A stretch of DNA of 64,000 bases from Denitrobaculum sp965232285 (GTDB taxonomy: Bacteria > Pseudomonadota > Alphaproteobacteria > Kiloniellales > Kiloniellaceae): positions 5,704,001 through 5,768,000 of the forward strand of contig CBDDPL010000004.1 in the NCBI GenBank assembly GCA_965232285.1, given 5' to 3'. Shown here in pieces: positions 17,215-27,000 of the stretch. Positions within the stretch are counted from its first letter, which is position 1, and every line of letters starts with the position of its first letter. The translations under genes were made by a program, and so were the position numbers. Below the pieces are notes generated by a model, which was not told the DNA's origin, searched no databases, and worked only from the letters and a program-made list of their open reading frames with translations.

Positions 17215-18069
17215 TTACGCCCAGGTTCCTTCGATGCCTTTATCCAGCATGGATACTCTTACAGGGGTTTCATCTCTGACGAGACTCTGTACTCCCTTAT
17301 ACGCCAACTCGTTATTTATAAATATTCGATAATGATCAAAGAAACTGATTCTCCATCTAAAAATTTTGCCCGAAAGATTCGACCAGTGAACTTTAATAAC
17401 ATCGGGTGAACCAAGTTTAATTATTTCCTGAGGAGGACCGATCAGAAAGGGTTGTTTAAACGATGTCACGGACTTTTCGCGTACATTGCCGTACTTGTCG
17501 AAAGTGGTCAAAACGCCCTCAAATTCGGCTTTTTCTCGCGATCTAGTCGTAACCTTGTACGAAAGTTGGGTCTCAAGTAAAACCGGCGGAAATGGACGAT
17601 TGTGTTGCGGAAAACCAGCGTAACGCATGTCGCCCACGTATAAGTTCGGAAACTCGCTTTCTGAGATGGGTGTAGAATCCTCGAACGGCCCGGGTTCCGC
17701 CGCAATTAACACTTCTTCGTTAAAACTCAACTGTGGTGCGTCGTCTTCTTTCGGAATTTTCAAAGAGATACATTCTTTCCAGCGCTCAAAAGATGGAATT
17801 TCGGTATCCACTCTTCCTAGTCGTTTTCCTTTGATAAGTAGCATGGCTGAGCATTGAAGCGGCCATGGTCCACCTGCCGTGTTTGTGACATCCCATTCCA
17901 CCTCTAGAAGCTTACCGCGCGGAATGAAGCCCAGATTGAAGACTAAGGCGTTAGAATACTCCTCGGGCTCGTCGATGTAAGGTGATCCATTGATTTTAAG
18001 ATCATTCACTCCGATTGGCGGCGATGTATGGGCGCCATCCCAAGCAAACGCAAACCGAACCCAAGGCAT
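17215..18069 (-). CDS. Hypothetical beta-rich protein
   Basis: 284 aa, no signal peptide, rich in aromatic residues and beta-strand-like segments (ALVFNLGFIPRGKLLEVEWDV, FRWRISFFDHYRIFINNELAYKG). Its start lies after AATTGGGAGGAAAAC on the minus strand, a strong Shine-Dalgarno. I recognise no family. It could be a carbohydrate- or lipid-binding beta-sandwich. Lower GC than the core chromosome, and no close neighbour on its strand. Confidence 0.75.
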   Translation of the reverse strand: MPWVRFAFAWDGAHTSPPIGVNDLKINGSPYIDEPEEYSNALVFNLGFIPRGKLLEVEWDVTNTAGGPWPLQCSAMLLIKGKRLGRVDTEIPSFERWKECISLKIPKEDDAPQLSFNEEVLIAAEPGPFEDSTPISESEFPNLYVGDMRYAGFPQHNRPFPPVLLETQLSYKVTTRSREKAEFEGVLTTFDKYGNVREKSVTSFKQPFLIGPPQEIIKLGSPDVIKVHWSNLSGKIFRWRISFFDHYRIFINNELAYKGVQSLVRDETPVRVSMLDKGIEGTWA

Positions 18070-18419
18070 GTTTTCCTCCCAATTTATTTACTAGCCGCCG
18101 ATACGAAACCCCCAATTTCTACACAAACTAGCGTATTTTACCATTAAAGGTAAATCGGAACAGGAAGAATGCCCTTTTTACATGCAGGATGGTTGTTTCC
18201 AATCTAATAGCATTCCTTTGCGAATGAGTACCTGAGGCAAAGTCACACTGACCTCTTTAGGCGGTGACTAGTTCTTCTGTCGACATAAGAGAGCAGCACG
18301 AGATCGCTGTACGTATTTTGAAGGCTGTTGTTAGAGATCCATGGCGTGGCGGCTCTGAGGATGCGGTGTTGAGAGGCACTGATGGAAGGGCCGTTGGGCA
18401 CCAATGAGGAGGAGGCAGC
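18070..18419. other. Divergent intergenic region
   Basis: This 350-bp region separates two diverging genes and should hold both promoters. A small dyad TTTACC-ATTAAA-GGTAAA at 18137-18154 could be an operator. I see no gene in it. It ends in AGGAGGAGG just ahead of the GTG start at 18420. Confidence 0.5.
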
Positions 18420-18902
18420 GTGCTGCTAGACGATCAGATCAATCGGCCAATCACGCAACAGCACGAGGATTTGCTGGTGCAGGCCCGGACTGTTTTAGCT
18501 GAATGGCGCAGTTTCATTATCGGAGTTGACGGGCGTGATGGTGCGGGTAAATCGACCACAGCGCGGTTCATTTCTTGGCAGATGGAGGTTTCACACATTG
18601 AGGCTGATCTATTCCTCTTACTGTCAGACGAACCGCCGGCGGGGTATCAGTGTCCAAAAGACCATCGTCTAGATTGGCTCAAGGAGGTTGTGGGGGCACG
18701 CCTGCAGCTGAATCGACCAGTTATCGTAGAAGGGATGTTCCTCTTAGAGCTGCTAGCAAGGATCGGCTATGAACCAGACTTTTTAGTATACGTCGAAAGC
18801 AGCGAGTTTGATGGTTGTTCCGAATGGCAAGATGCATACAGAAGCTACGAGACCGATTTTGAACCCCTCAGAAAAGCTGACTTCGTGTTCAAAACACCAT
18901 AG
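18420..18902 (+). CDS. P-loop kinase-like protein (uridine kinase/AAA fold)
   Basis: 160 aa from a GTG start with AGGAGGAGG five bases upstream. The Walker A motif is GVDGRDGAGKST around residues 35-46, and VIVEGMFLLELL matches a Walker B-like strand of uridine-kinase-type NTPases. The DxxxxHRLDW region may form the lid. The protein is short (uridine kinases are about 210 aa) and the C-terminal half is reduced. The substrate is unknown; it may be a nucleoside or small-molecule kinase. Confidence 0.7.
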   Translation: MLLDDQINRPITQQHEDLLVQARTVLAEWRSFIIGVDGRDGAGKSTTARFISWQMEVSHIEADLFLLLSDEPPAGYQCPKDHRLDWLKEVVGARLQLNRPVIVEGMFLLELLARIGYEPDFLVYVESSEFDGCSEWQDAYRSYETDFEPLRKADFVFKTP

Positions 18903-18925
18903 CGGGCTGCACTAGGTCGTACCCT

Positions 18926-19024
18926 TTAGTCTTCCCGCCTCTGTTCGATGTACCGGCGCACCATCACGTACGTCTGAGCGACGAGACAGAGTGTGCCAAT
19001 CACCAGCAGGACTGCTTCCAACAT
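18926..19024 (-). CDS. Small single-pass membrane protein (32 aa)
   Basis: A short reading frame: MLEAVLLVIGTLCLVAQTYV then MVRRYIEQRRED. It has one hydrophobic helix followed by a positively charged tail, giving an N-out/C-in orientation by the positive-inside rule. AGGAG lies 7 bases before the ATG. It is convergent with the kinase gene and ends 24 bp from it. Size and layout fit small regulatory or toxin-like membrane peptides, but nothing shows which. Confidence 0.5.
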   Translation of the reverse strand: MLEAVLLVIGTLCLVAQTYVMVRRYIEQRRED

Positions 19025-19455
19025 GGGGGGGCTCCTGGTTGAGATCGTGCTGATTATATGCTCACCCTGTTTATGAAGACAACCGTCTAATTTATAGACC
19101 TATATACATTATAGGCTTTTGACGTGATTCCTGAAGGCATCGTTTTTGGCAGAAATTTCTGAACGGGTATGATCTTGGATTGCTCGGGAGCTTTTCCCCC
19201 GTGGCCGGTCGCTTTTTGGCTCTTGATGGACGGTCGGCAGCCCTCCGCGCAACACAACGCCGCAACAGCAAGCCTCAAACCCGCAGAGTTCCGCCAGTTT
19301 GCACAACGTACACCACGTTGCGAGACCCTCTAAGGCTGCGCGCGAGGTGGTGCGGGCTGTTTGAATTCGTTCGTTCGTCATTGGGTATCTGTTTCTTCGG
19401 CTGCAAATGTGATTAAGCTATGCAACCAAATGCTGCGAACAAAGGGAGAGACCTA
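19025..19455. other. Intergenic stretch without a clear gene
   Basis: The region contains an AT-rich segment (19080-19130) and then GC-richer sequence. Short frames on both strands lack ribosome-binding sites and have shadow-like composition. It is likely to carry the promoter for the gene starting at 19456. Confidence 0.4.
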
Positions 19456-19890
19456 GTGACCGAAGAAGAGAGGCTGAGGGCCGTAGAGACGAGACTGACA
19501 GTGTTCGAGACGTCTCTAAAGAATGCGCTCTATGGGTTGGGCATACTAGGCGCGATTCTGGCAGGCGCTATCGGCCTTACCTACGCACAAATCCCGAATG
19601 AGGTTGCAAGCGCTTTGAAGGAAGACACGGCAACTACGGCGCGTAACGAGATTGACGCTCTAAGAGCCGAGGCAGAGCAACATGCTGCGGTAATGGCTAA
19701 AATCGCACAAGATGGAAAATCTCTTACAATCGGGGGAGTCTGCTTTAAGCCTCGAAATCTGGTGCGTTGCTTCAATGGCGATCTCAAAGACAAGAACAAT
19801 GTCACTTGGTTGGACAATGCAGATACCTGCACGAGTTTAGGCTGGGACGTTGAACACTCTGAGTTGATCTTGGCCCAATGCACTCGTTAA
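19456..19890 (+). CDS. Membrane-anchored hypothetical protein
   Basis: The GTG at 19456 is preferred because AAAGGGAG lies just before it; an ATG at 19420 would add 12 residues. A short helix (TEEERLRAVETRLTVFETSL), one membrane segment (YGLGILGAILAGAIGLTYA), a coiled coil of about 45 residues, and a C-terminal domain with four Cys (GGVCFKP, VRCFNG, ADTCTSLGW, AQCTR) follow. The paired cysteines suggest a disulfide-stabilised exported domain. Small phage and plasmid membrane proteins have this layout. No family assigned. Confidence 0.65.
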   Translation: MTEEERLRAVETRLTVFETSLKNALYGLGILGAILAGAIGLTYAQIPNEVASALKEDTATTARNEIDALRAEAEQHAAVMAKIAQDGKSLTIGGVCFKPRNLVRCFNGDLKDKNNVTWLDNADTCTSLGWDVEHSELILAQCTR

Positions 19891-20249
19891 CTTCTGACAA
19901 CTAACGCGGTGTCCGCTGGAAAGGCTCTCAGAGACTCACACAGCGCCAACTCTGCGCCCGTGGCCAATCACACCACCTATTGCCAAGATAGCCGCCAGTG
20001 ACTCCCGCAGCGGATCTCGAGGGTCCGTCGCGTCCAACCAAAGGCGCGGAATTCGACGTGTACCGCCTTCAACCCCTCGTAGGGACCAAGGGAAGCGAAA
20101 CACAAATCGGCAGAACGTGCTCGCACGCCCTGTCGCTACTGCGCGGGGCTCCAATAAGCGAGCTGGAACTTGCATTAAGCAAAAGCGTGATTCACCCTGC
20201 CGAACTCGTAGCCTGCGATGCGACATGTTGCAGAATCAAGGGAGATACG

Positions 20250-20615
20250 ATGAAGAAGATATCTATGGAGTCCTTTTATCGCGCCTTCGAAGAGCTAAGA
20301 AAAGTTAAGCCATTGGGGCCTGCTAGCCATCTTCAGGTGTTTCTAGAAGTAGCGCTCGAAGAGGGGCGGACGGTCAGCGAGTTGGCGAAGAGTGCTAACG
20401 TTTCGATGGCCGCCGCTAGTCGTGTGTTAGACGAGTTGAGCGCTAAAGGGCGCAACGGGAAACCCGGAAAGAACTTGATTGAGTGTTACGAGGGCGGCGT
20501 TGATGCCAGAACAAAATGCCACAGTCTAACACCAGAAGGTCGGGCGGTGATAAGTTCGGTTTGCCGGATCATGTTGAACAAACCACCACGGGTTCCGCTC
20601 AGTTCAGCTCCATGA
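20250..20615 (+). CDS. Winged-helix (MarR-like) transcriptional regulator
   Basis: 121 aa from the ATG at 20250, preceded by GGGAGATACG. The winged helix shows TVSELAKSANVSMAAASRVL (recognition helix) and CHSLTPEGRAVISSV (end of the wing and the last helix, as in MarR proteins). It is short and has no obvious ligand pocket. It probably controls island genes; the AT-rich dyad at 21023-21095 is a candidate site. A longer frame from 19998 exists but its N-terminal part lacks protein-like composition. Confidence 0.7.
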   Translation: MKKISMESFYRAFEELRKVKPLGPASHLQVFLEVALEEGRTVSELAKSANVSMAAASRVLDELSAKGRNGKPGKNLIECYEGGVDARTKCHSLTPEGRAVISSVCRIMLNKPPRVPLSSAP

Positions 20616-20697
20616 GTTGAGTGAGGTGCAGCCAGCAAGTTAAACGCCGCCGGCTGCATCTCTCTCGGGTGTGGTCGGCTGTTTGGCGTGACCGCGT

Positions 20698-20925
20698 CTA
20701 GCTCGCCGCGACTTGGGTGGCCGGCGCAGTTATGAGACTGATGGTCAGACGGTGAGTCCCCGTTTGCAGGTGAATACTGATGTCATCGTCGGTGCGAATA
20801 CGCCACGCATCAAAGCATCTCTCGTGTTTGGGGATGCGAAAGCTGAATACCTCTAGTCGGCGCCCCAGTTGCAGGAACAGCCCGCAGCCTATCTCAACGT
20901 GAAAGTACGGCAGGGAAATTGTCAT
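20698..20925 (-). CDS. Small hypothetical protein (75 aa)
   Basis: Starts MTISLPYFHVEIGCG after AAAGGAGAACGCGCT, a clear ribosome-binding site. It contains alternating hydrophobic and polar residues compatible with a small beta-barrel (FLQLGRRLEVFSFRI, DISIHLQTGTHRLTISLI). No known motif. It faces the winged-helix gene convergently. Confidence 0.6.
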   Translation of the reverse strand: MTISLPYFHVEIGCGLFLQLGRRLEVFSFRIPKHERCFDAWRIRTDDDISIHLQTGTHRLTISLITAPATQVAAS

Positions 20926-21829
20926 AGCGCGTTCTCCTTTGATTGCGTTGTTGAGAGGTACGATGAGTCTGTATTTTGAGAAAATCAACAGTAAAAATTA
21001 GATAAAAATACGTGTATACATCCACTAGTGAATGTTTATGTATCAATTATCTTATGAATTCTGGAGAAATCGACAAAGATAAACATTCACAAGTGTAAGG
21101 GGTATTCGATTATTTTTTGACTTTACGAGCGTAGTGCGTGTGCACTTGTTAGTGTCGCCGACAAACAGCCAGATCTTTACTCAACGACCCAGTGCGTTCG
21201 TGGGTGTCGATGCTCAAGGGGTGCTCACTCAACAGGCTTGGAGGCAGGTATGGGTGGCAAGCGAGATGCGTTTAACTGGCGGGAGACGCTTGGCATTGGA
21301 TGATCGCGCAAATTCGATCGTCTGAATTCGGCGAGGCAGGTCTGAGCTCAGCCGGCGCTCATTCTTCTTGCGGTTCTGATCTGATGTGTAACTGGAGGAG
21401 GGGGCAGAGCTACCCCTCTTGGATGAACGGCAAGAATTTACGCACTTAGACCACACACCGCTCTATCGGCTCGAAGGTACCCGTGTGAGAATCAACTGGG
21501 GGACCCTTGTCGGCCACGACCACAGTAGGTTCAGCTGCGACCTTCAACCGTCCTATGCTCTCTTCTTCAGCGAGCCCTGAGGAGTTTGATTGATGGGCTA
21601 AGTATAGAAAAAGTGCCGACCCCATGACACTCATTTAGGCCCTTGCACGGGGTTGCCTTTTCGGTCGACTGAATGCCCGAACTGAGGTGAGTCTCGTGAT
21701 GCCAGTATATGGGGTCGTAAAGCTATATAGAGACCTCTTTAGATTATTTGACCCCCTGAAGATATCTCGAGTGCTGCAGTCCTCAGCCTCTGTGTCAATC
21801 AACAACTAGCAACACCTTAGGAGAACGCT
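20926..21829. other. Long regulatory-type gap with AT-rich dyad
   Basis: About 900 bp without a well-supported gene. The first 200 bp are strikingly AT-rich for this genome. A weak 62-codon frame on the minus strand (21446-21634, MSVMGSALFLYLAHQS) has a poor ribosome-binding site and is not called. The last 50 bp should hold the promoter of the helicase-like gene; AGGAG lies ahead of its ATG-like start at 21830. Confidence 0.45.
21023..21095. repeat. 17-bp inverted repeat in AT-rich DNA
   Basis: CACTAGTGAATGTTTAT (21023-21039) pairs with 21079-21095 with one mismatch; the spacer is 39 nt of AT-rich sequence. It is a candidate operator or replication-initiation site for the helicase-like gene downstream or for the divergent small gene at 20698-20925. 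Confidence 0.6.
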
Positions 21830-23692
21830 TTGACGACAATCTTAGCGCATAGCCCACTGGCGTCCTTACCTTCTGGTCCATTCAGTGGGTTGACGGAGTC
21901 TGGCTTAGCGGAACAAACGATAGATAGCTTACGGCTGCGCTTCCTCGAGCGCACGGCGCACAGACCAACTGAAGAGATGTACGAGGCACTCAGGTCTGCC
22001 GCCTTGGTCTTGGAGCATATGGCGGATGGCACTTGTCCCAGCAACTATTTCCTGTCTTCGCTCGATCCTGGGGTCGGCAAAACTTCCATGGTCGCTCAGT
22101 TCTCACGCAACCTTCTCAGGTCTCCAAAACATAAGGCCGTCGGCATGATCATTTGTGTTGCGAGGCTCTCCGAGATCGAATCGTTGGCTGCGGCCATGGA
22201 GTTAGATGCTCAGGCATATGCAGCCTTTACAGCTGACGAACGTATCAACAAGTTGGGGCTTGGGTCAGCTAGAGCGAACGATGCGCGTATCCTCTTCACG
22301 TCCCAACAGATGGTCGACCGCCGCAGCGAAGGCCGGCTCTTTGCTGATATCTCAGAGTTTCATTATCAGGGCAAGCCGAGGTCAGTGCGGATCTGGGATG
22401 AAGCTCTTCTTCCAGGTGCTCCAATTACGATTCCACGACGAGCGGTTTTGAGTCTTGCTGCTCGACTGCTGCAAACTAACTACGAGGAGTTAGGGGCTAT
22501 GGTTGAAGACCTCGCCGCGACTGTGCGAGATGCCGCTAGTGGATCATTTGCTCGCGTGCCGGCTCTAGATGGGTCACTTGGTGAGACTGACCTGCAGCTA
22601 GTTGCCGAATCACTGAGCGACTATCCTGAAGATCAAAGCACGTTGAGAGCCCTCTATCGGCTGTCAGGTCGATGCGCTGTGGTTCGGAATGACGGTGGGA
22701 GTAACAATACCGTCTTATCCTATCACGAGAGCTTGCCCGCTGACTTTGCACCTGTGTTGATCCTGGATGCTTCTGGCAGGGTCCGTAAAACCTATACGCT
22801 GTGGGAAGAGTCACCGCGTGACAATCTCGTTGTGCTTCCCTCGGCAACGAAGACCTACTCCAATCTTTCGTGCCACGTGTGGAATACCTCAGGTGCTAAA
22901 AGCGCTTTTAGGGACGCTAACAAACGAAAGGGTCTGATAGACGGAGTCGCGGAGTTGATAGCAACGAGGCCCGACGAGAAGTGGCTGGTGATTCACCACA
23001 AAGCGGAATGGGATTTCGACGTTGAAAGAGAGATCTCTGGGCTTTTGTCTGAGCACCGACGGAGTGATGTTGCGTTCGTTTCTTGGGGAATGCACAAGGC
23101 TACCAACGATTATGTGTCGTTCCCTAACATCATTCTCGCTGGGACTCTTTTCTTTCCCAACTCAATGTATGACGCTCTTGCGCGCCTCTCCGCCGCGACT
23201 CCCGATGGCGAGCCACTAGCAGGAGACCTGTTCGATGATGTCATTCTCGGAGAGCATATGGACCAAATCCTGCAGGCGGCTTGTCGAGGGACCGTTAGGC
23301 AGAGCCAGAAAGGAGACTGCCTGCCATCGAACCTCTATATTATCGCCTCTGCAAAGAGCGGTATTAAGAGAATCCTTCAGCACGTTTTTCCTGGCAGTCG
23401 ACTGAAGCCCTGGGAACCCTCGCGGCGTGTTCTCAGGGGCAAAGTTCAGGAGGCTGTTAATTTCGTCAGAGAGGAGCTCGGTCGCGATCCGCAAGCACTT
23501 GTCTCGTTCAAGTGTGTTCAAATAGCCATAGGCATGAACGATAGATCGAACTTCAGATCGCACATTCGGAAAAACGCCGACTTTGTACGAAGCCTGGAGC
23601 AGCTCGGGATCGTAGAAGTGAATGGCGGTCGCGGAAAATCGGGTTTCATGTTTGGCGCGACGATGTATGGCTTTGATGTCGAAGCGGCGTAG
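21830..23692 (+). CDS. Helicase-like P-loop ATPase with C-terminal winged helix
   Basis: 620 aa. Motif I is SSLDPGVGKTS (about 77-86), followed by ILFTSQQMV (about 154-162) and a Walker B RIWDEA with D190-E191. A C-terminal RecA-like half follows, with KWLVIHHK, DVAFVSWGMHKATNDY and an Arg-finger-type motif QAACRGTVRQ. The order fits SF2-type helicases of phages and plasmids, although the second domain diverges. The last 90 residues (VSFKCVQIAIGMNDRSNFRSHI) look like a winged helix for DNA binding. It may replicate or unwind the excised island, or act in defence. No partner gene is adjacent. Confidence 0.75.
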   Translation: MTTILAHSPLASLPSGPFSGLTESGLAEQTIDSLRLRFLERTAHRPTEEMYEALRSAALVLEHMADGTCPSNYFLSSLDPGVGKTSMVAQFSRNLLRSPKHKAVGMIICVARLSEIESLAAAMELDAQAYAAFTADERINKLGLGSARANDARILFTSQQMVDRRSEGRLFADISEFHYQGKPRSVRIWDEALLPGAPITIPRRAVLSLAARLLQTNYEELGAMVEDLAATVRDAASGSFARVPALDGSLGETDLQLVAESLSDYPEDQSTLRALYRLSGRCAVVRNDGGSNNTVLSYHESLPADFAPVLILDASGRVRKTYTLWEESPRDNLVVLPSATKTYSNLSCHVWNTSGAKSAFRDANKRKGLIDGVAELIATRPDEKWLVIHHKAEWDFDVEREISGLLSEHRRSDVAFVSWGMHKATNDYVSFPNIILAGTLFFPNSMYDALARLSAATPDGEPLAGDLFDDVILGEHMDQILQAACRGTVRQSQKGDCLPSNLYIIASAKSGIKRILQHVFPGSRLKPWEPSRRVLRGKVQEAVNFVREELGRDPQALVSFKCVQIAIGMNDRSNFRSHIRKNADFVRSLEQLGIVEVNGGRGKSGFMFGATMYGFDVEAA

Positions 23693-24083
23693 TTCTTATC
23701 TACTTGTCATTCGGGTCTGGCGGCAAAGGACTCGGCGTCGGCGCTAGTAGTACGATTGCAGGACACTGCCAGCTTAAGTCGTGCAGGCTGTCAACGGATG
23801 TGCTTACCGTTGCTTTTCTTGGCTGGGGCGTGCTTGGAATGGAAAAGCCGCAGGCTGTCTCTGCGGCTCTTCACAATGCTAGTTCTCTAGGACCCTAGAG
23901 GTGGCGTCCCGTCTAGCATACGGGGCGTCGCTCCACCTCGGAGTCTATCAAACGGGTTGCGAAAGGCAAGATGACGGATGATCTGTTTTTCACGCAGACG
24001 CAACTTGAACGGCACGTCCAAAGAGCCTTGACGTCCGTTCATTGGCTTGCCGCTTATTTCCGGCGGGTAACTCGTTGATCGCT
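23693..24083. other. Intergenic hairpin-rich region
   Basis: It lies between the helicase-like gene and the 3' end of the SIR2 gene. Two stem-loops are obvious. The first is AGCCGCAG (23846-23853) with CTGCGGCT (23861-23868), followed on the minus strand by TTTT, so it may terminate the SIR2 transcript. The second, 23898-23939, has stems GAGGTGG/CCACCTC and CGTCCCG/CGGGGCG around a 9-nt loop. No convincing gene. Confidence 0.55.
23846..23868 (-). terminator. Candidate terminator downstream of the SIR2 gene
   Basis: 8-bp stem with a 7-nt loop, followed on the minus strand by CTTTTCC. It lies about 215 bp past the SIR2 stop. The short T-run makes it a modest terminator. Confidence 0.4.
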
Positions 24084-27000
24084 CTATCGGTTTTCGACCA
24101 AATCAATAAGCCGGTAGTACCGCCTATCATGAACAAGTCTTGGTTCTGCAGCCTCGATCCCCTCTAGGATAGTCGCAAGCTCAATGGGGGTCGTTGCGGG
24201 ATCATTCACAATGATTGCGTCGAGCAGTTCTAGAACGGCCTCTGGGTGCTGTGCAGTCAAAGGCTCCTCGCCACCAATTTCCCGCTCGAGCCGATAAAGT
24301 GAATAGCTCTCAATCCTCACAGGTACTAGAAAACGACGGATGCTCGCCAGCACGGAGGGAAAGGCATCTTTCGTGTCGTCTAGTAAGTTGACCCATGCCG
24401 ATACCATCTCGGTGGTTCTGAACTTCCGCTCCCGTGGCCAGATTTGTTCAATGAATGGCACGATATGAGTAGTCCATCCATTTTCCTCTCGCTGTCCAAT
24501 CTGCCCCAGACGGCCGATTGCATCGCGACGGTTTGAGTCGGACATCATCCGTAAGCATTGGCGAGTCTCGTTGGCTGTAAATCCGTCAGTCTGGTCTCGA
24601 CGAAAGACCGCAAGTTCTACGATCATCTGAGCTGCGATCTCTGCGAGGCTGTGATCCCAACTCCACTGATAGATAGCAGGAAAAACATCAAGCAGCATGG
24701 GCTTAAGGCGTTCGGCGATGTCGCGCGATGGAAGCTTAGCCGTCGAGAGAAATCCATTCCATGAGGGTTCTGCCAACGGGTGTTTAAAGTCGAACCAAGG
24801 CAATATCCGTGTGACTATCCAATTGGGATCAAGGTAGTGCAGCCAACTGATTTGGTACGAAAGCACTGATACAGCATGGTCGCCGCCTTCACCTGGAGCA
24901 GCAAGCAGCCTTTCCACACGGGTCGCAAATTCCTCCGGGATGCCTTGAGCCTGCTGAAGCCCCAAACAGCTCAGCGCGTCCAGCCATCCTTCAGTCAAGC
25001 ACCCCATAGGGCCGTTGATGGCGTGATCGAAGGTTCTTCGTGACGTCTGCACGATTACACCGCCCACTTGTGCCTCTCCTTGCCCACTGTCAAGGGCTGA
25101 GCCATCGTCAGAGACCAGTCCCGAAAGTACGGCATCAAAAACATGCCAAGCCAAATCAGGATCACTTTCGTATATCGATTTTAGGTCATTCTTCACTCGG
25201 TCGCCGAGAGTGTGACTAAGATCTCTCATTGCTTCGTGGGGAAGGCGTGCAATCCGCAACATGAATGTTCTGCGAAGCCTAGAAGATACATCTTCTGGCC
25301 ACTTCTGAATTAATGGCCGCCAAAGGTCTTCCGGGTATTCCTCCCGACGAGCAGAGTGTGAAAGTGCAGCAAGTGCTTTTCTGGGATTTGCTGTCACCAA
25401 CCCGTCAAATGGCCTCTTATCAATGTGTGCTCGATAGTCTCGACTGCTCTCCGACCTGGCGTGCTCTACTACGTCTCCTATGGGCACTGTGAGCAGGCTC
25501 CTTGGGTCGTCATCGGCCTGGATGCTACCGATGTGGGTTCCCAGCTCGACTACCATTCCAGACGTCCAACTGTCGCTCCAATCAGGAATCTCGTCGATAA
25601 TCATCTTCAGGCGTTCAGATTGCGCTTCAGTCAGACTTAAAGACCGTAGTTCTAGCCACCGTGTATAACGGGCAACGAGTTTGTCTCTAGCTCTGGGATA
25701 CTCCTCGTCGGACCAACCGTCTGTCTTGTCTGGACCTGCTAGCAGACGTTCAGCGAGAGCATCTCTGTTGTCAGGGGACAACGCAGGCCAGCGATCCTCA
25801 ATCAAGAACAAGAGTTCTCGTCGCACCTCGGGCGCCCAAAAGTAGGCCTGATCGAAGTCCAACACGTATCTCATTGCTTCGTCTGCGCTGAAAAGCTGTG
25901 AATCGTTCAATGCGAAGAGTTTGAGCTTCCGGAAGTAGAAAGGCTCCTCGCGGTTCCACGATTCAACATGTGCTTTTAAAACTGCGGGATATCGTTCTGA
26001 CATCCGGGCCATTAAACTGAGGAACCAGCGGAAGTATGCATCGTCCTCGCGGTCCCTTTGCTCGCCCCCTACTTCTCGGCCCGGGTAGCAGGTTGGAGTT
26101 CTGAAGTGGCTTTTGCTGATTTCAAAGAGCATACCTGATGCTCGTAACAAATGGCCTTCTGCAACCCTGAAAACGCTGGGAAGAACTTCTTCTGGGATAT
26201 CAGGCTCGTTGCGGTGCCAGTCTGGAAACTTTACTTCCCATCTTGCGATTTTTTCTGGTGTGATATCTTTCCAAGACTCTTCGGGAGGCTTCGACTCGTT
26301 AAGGCCGAAAGGCCGCTCGCACACCAAGGCTGGTCTCATTACGTCATCAAAGATTCTTAGTGTTCTCGTTGTCCAGCCTTCCTTCTCAATCTTATCGGCG
26401 AAATCGTACCAACCATCACATAGTCCTGGGCTGCGCCTGTCTGAAAACGCCTCAAGAATAAGATTCCAGGTCCGGCGAGCTTCAGGATGAAGATCATTCG
26501 CGAGCTTTAGTTGGTGATTTATCATCTCGAAATGACGGGGATGAAGTCTCGTTTGACGGGCAACCCACCAAGCGGCAATCGGACTGTTTAGATGCTTCGC
26601 AGACCAGATCATCAGGTGGAACAGCCGAGATGGCATAACCTCTTGGCCTTCAGGAAGTCGGCCCGTAAGGCTGTGATTTGCTGTGGGGTTCGTGTCTCCG
26701 TGTCGGTAAGCGAAGAGGTTATCGTAGATATGGACCCCTTTGGAGGAGCGTTCAGGGTCGTCATCAAGGCCATAGGCTACCAATGGATCGAACTCCTCCG
26801 CGTTCTCCCCAAAGCTATTACTTCTACGGCCAGCCCGACGTGATGCATCGAAAACGCAAAGCCATTCGGCGGTAGGTGGTGGATCGACCTGCGCAAAATG
26901 CCTAGCGCCAGGAGTTGTGCGCACTACATGCATCACCTGCCCTCGTTCATGTGCGGACAATAACTTTGGGCTTTTTGTTGCCATCTCGACGACGCGAGTT

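Noticed and set aside
21446..21634. 62-codon minus-strand frame beginning with a hydrophobic stretch
   Set aside because: Weak ribosome-binding site, no membrane-length helix and no context. Left as part of the gap description.
23704..23898. 64-codon plus-strand frame after the helicase-like gene
   Set aside because: It runs through the hairpin at 23846-23868 and lacks a ribosome-binding site.
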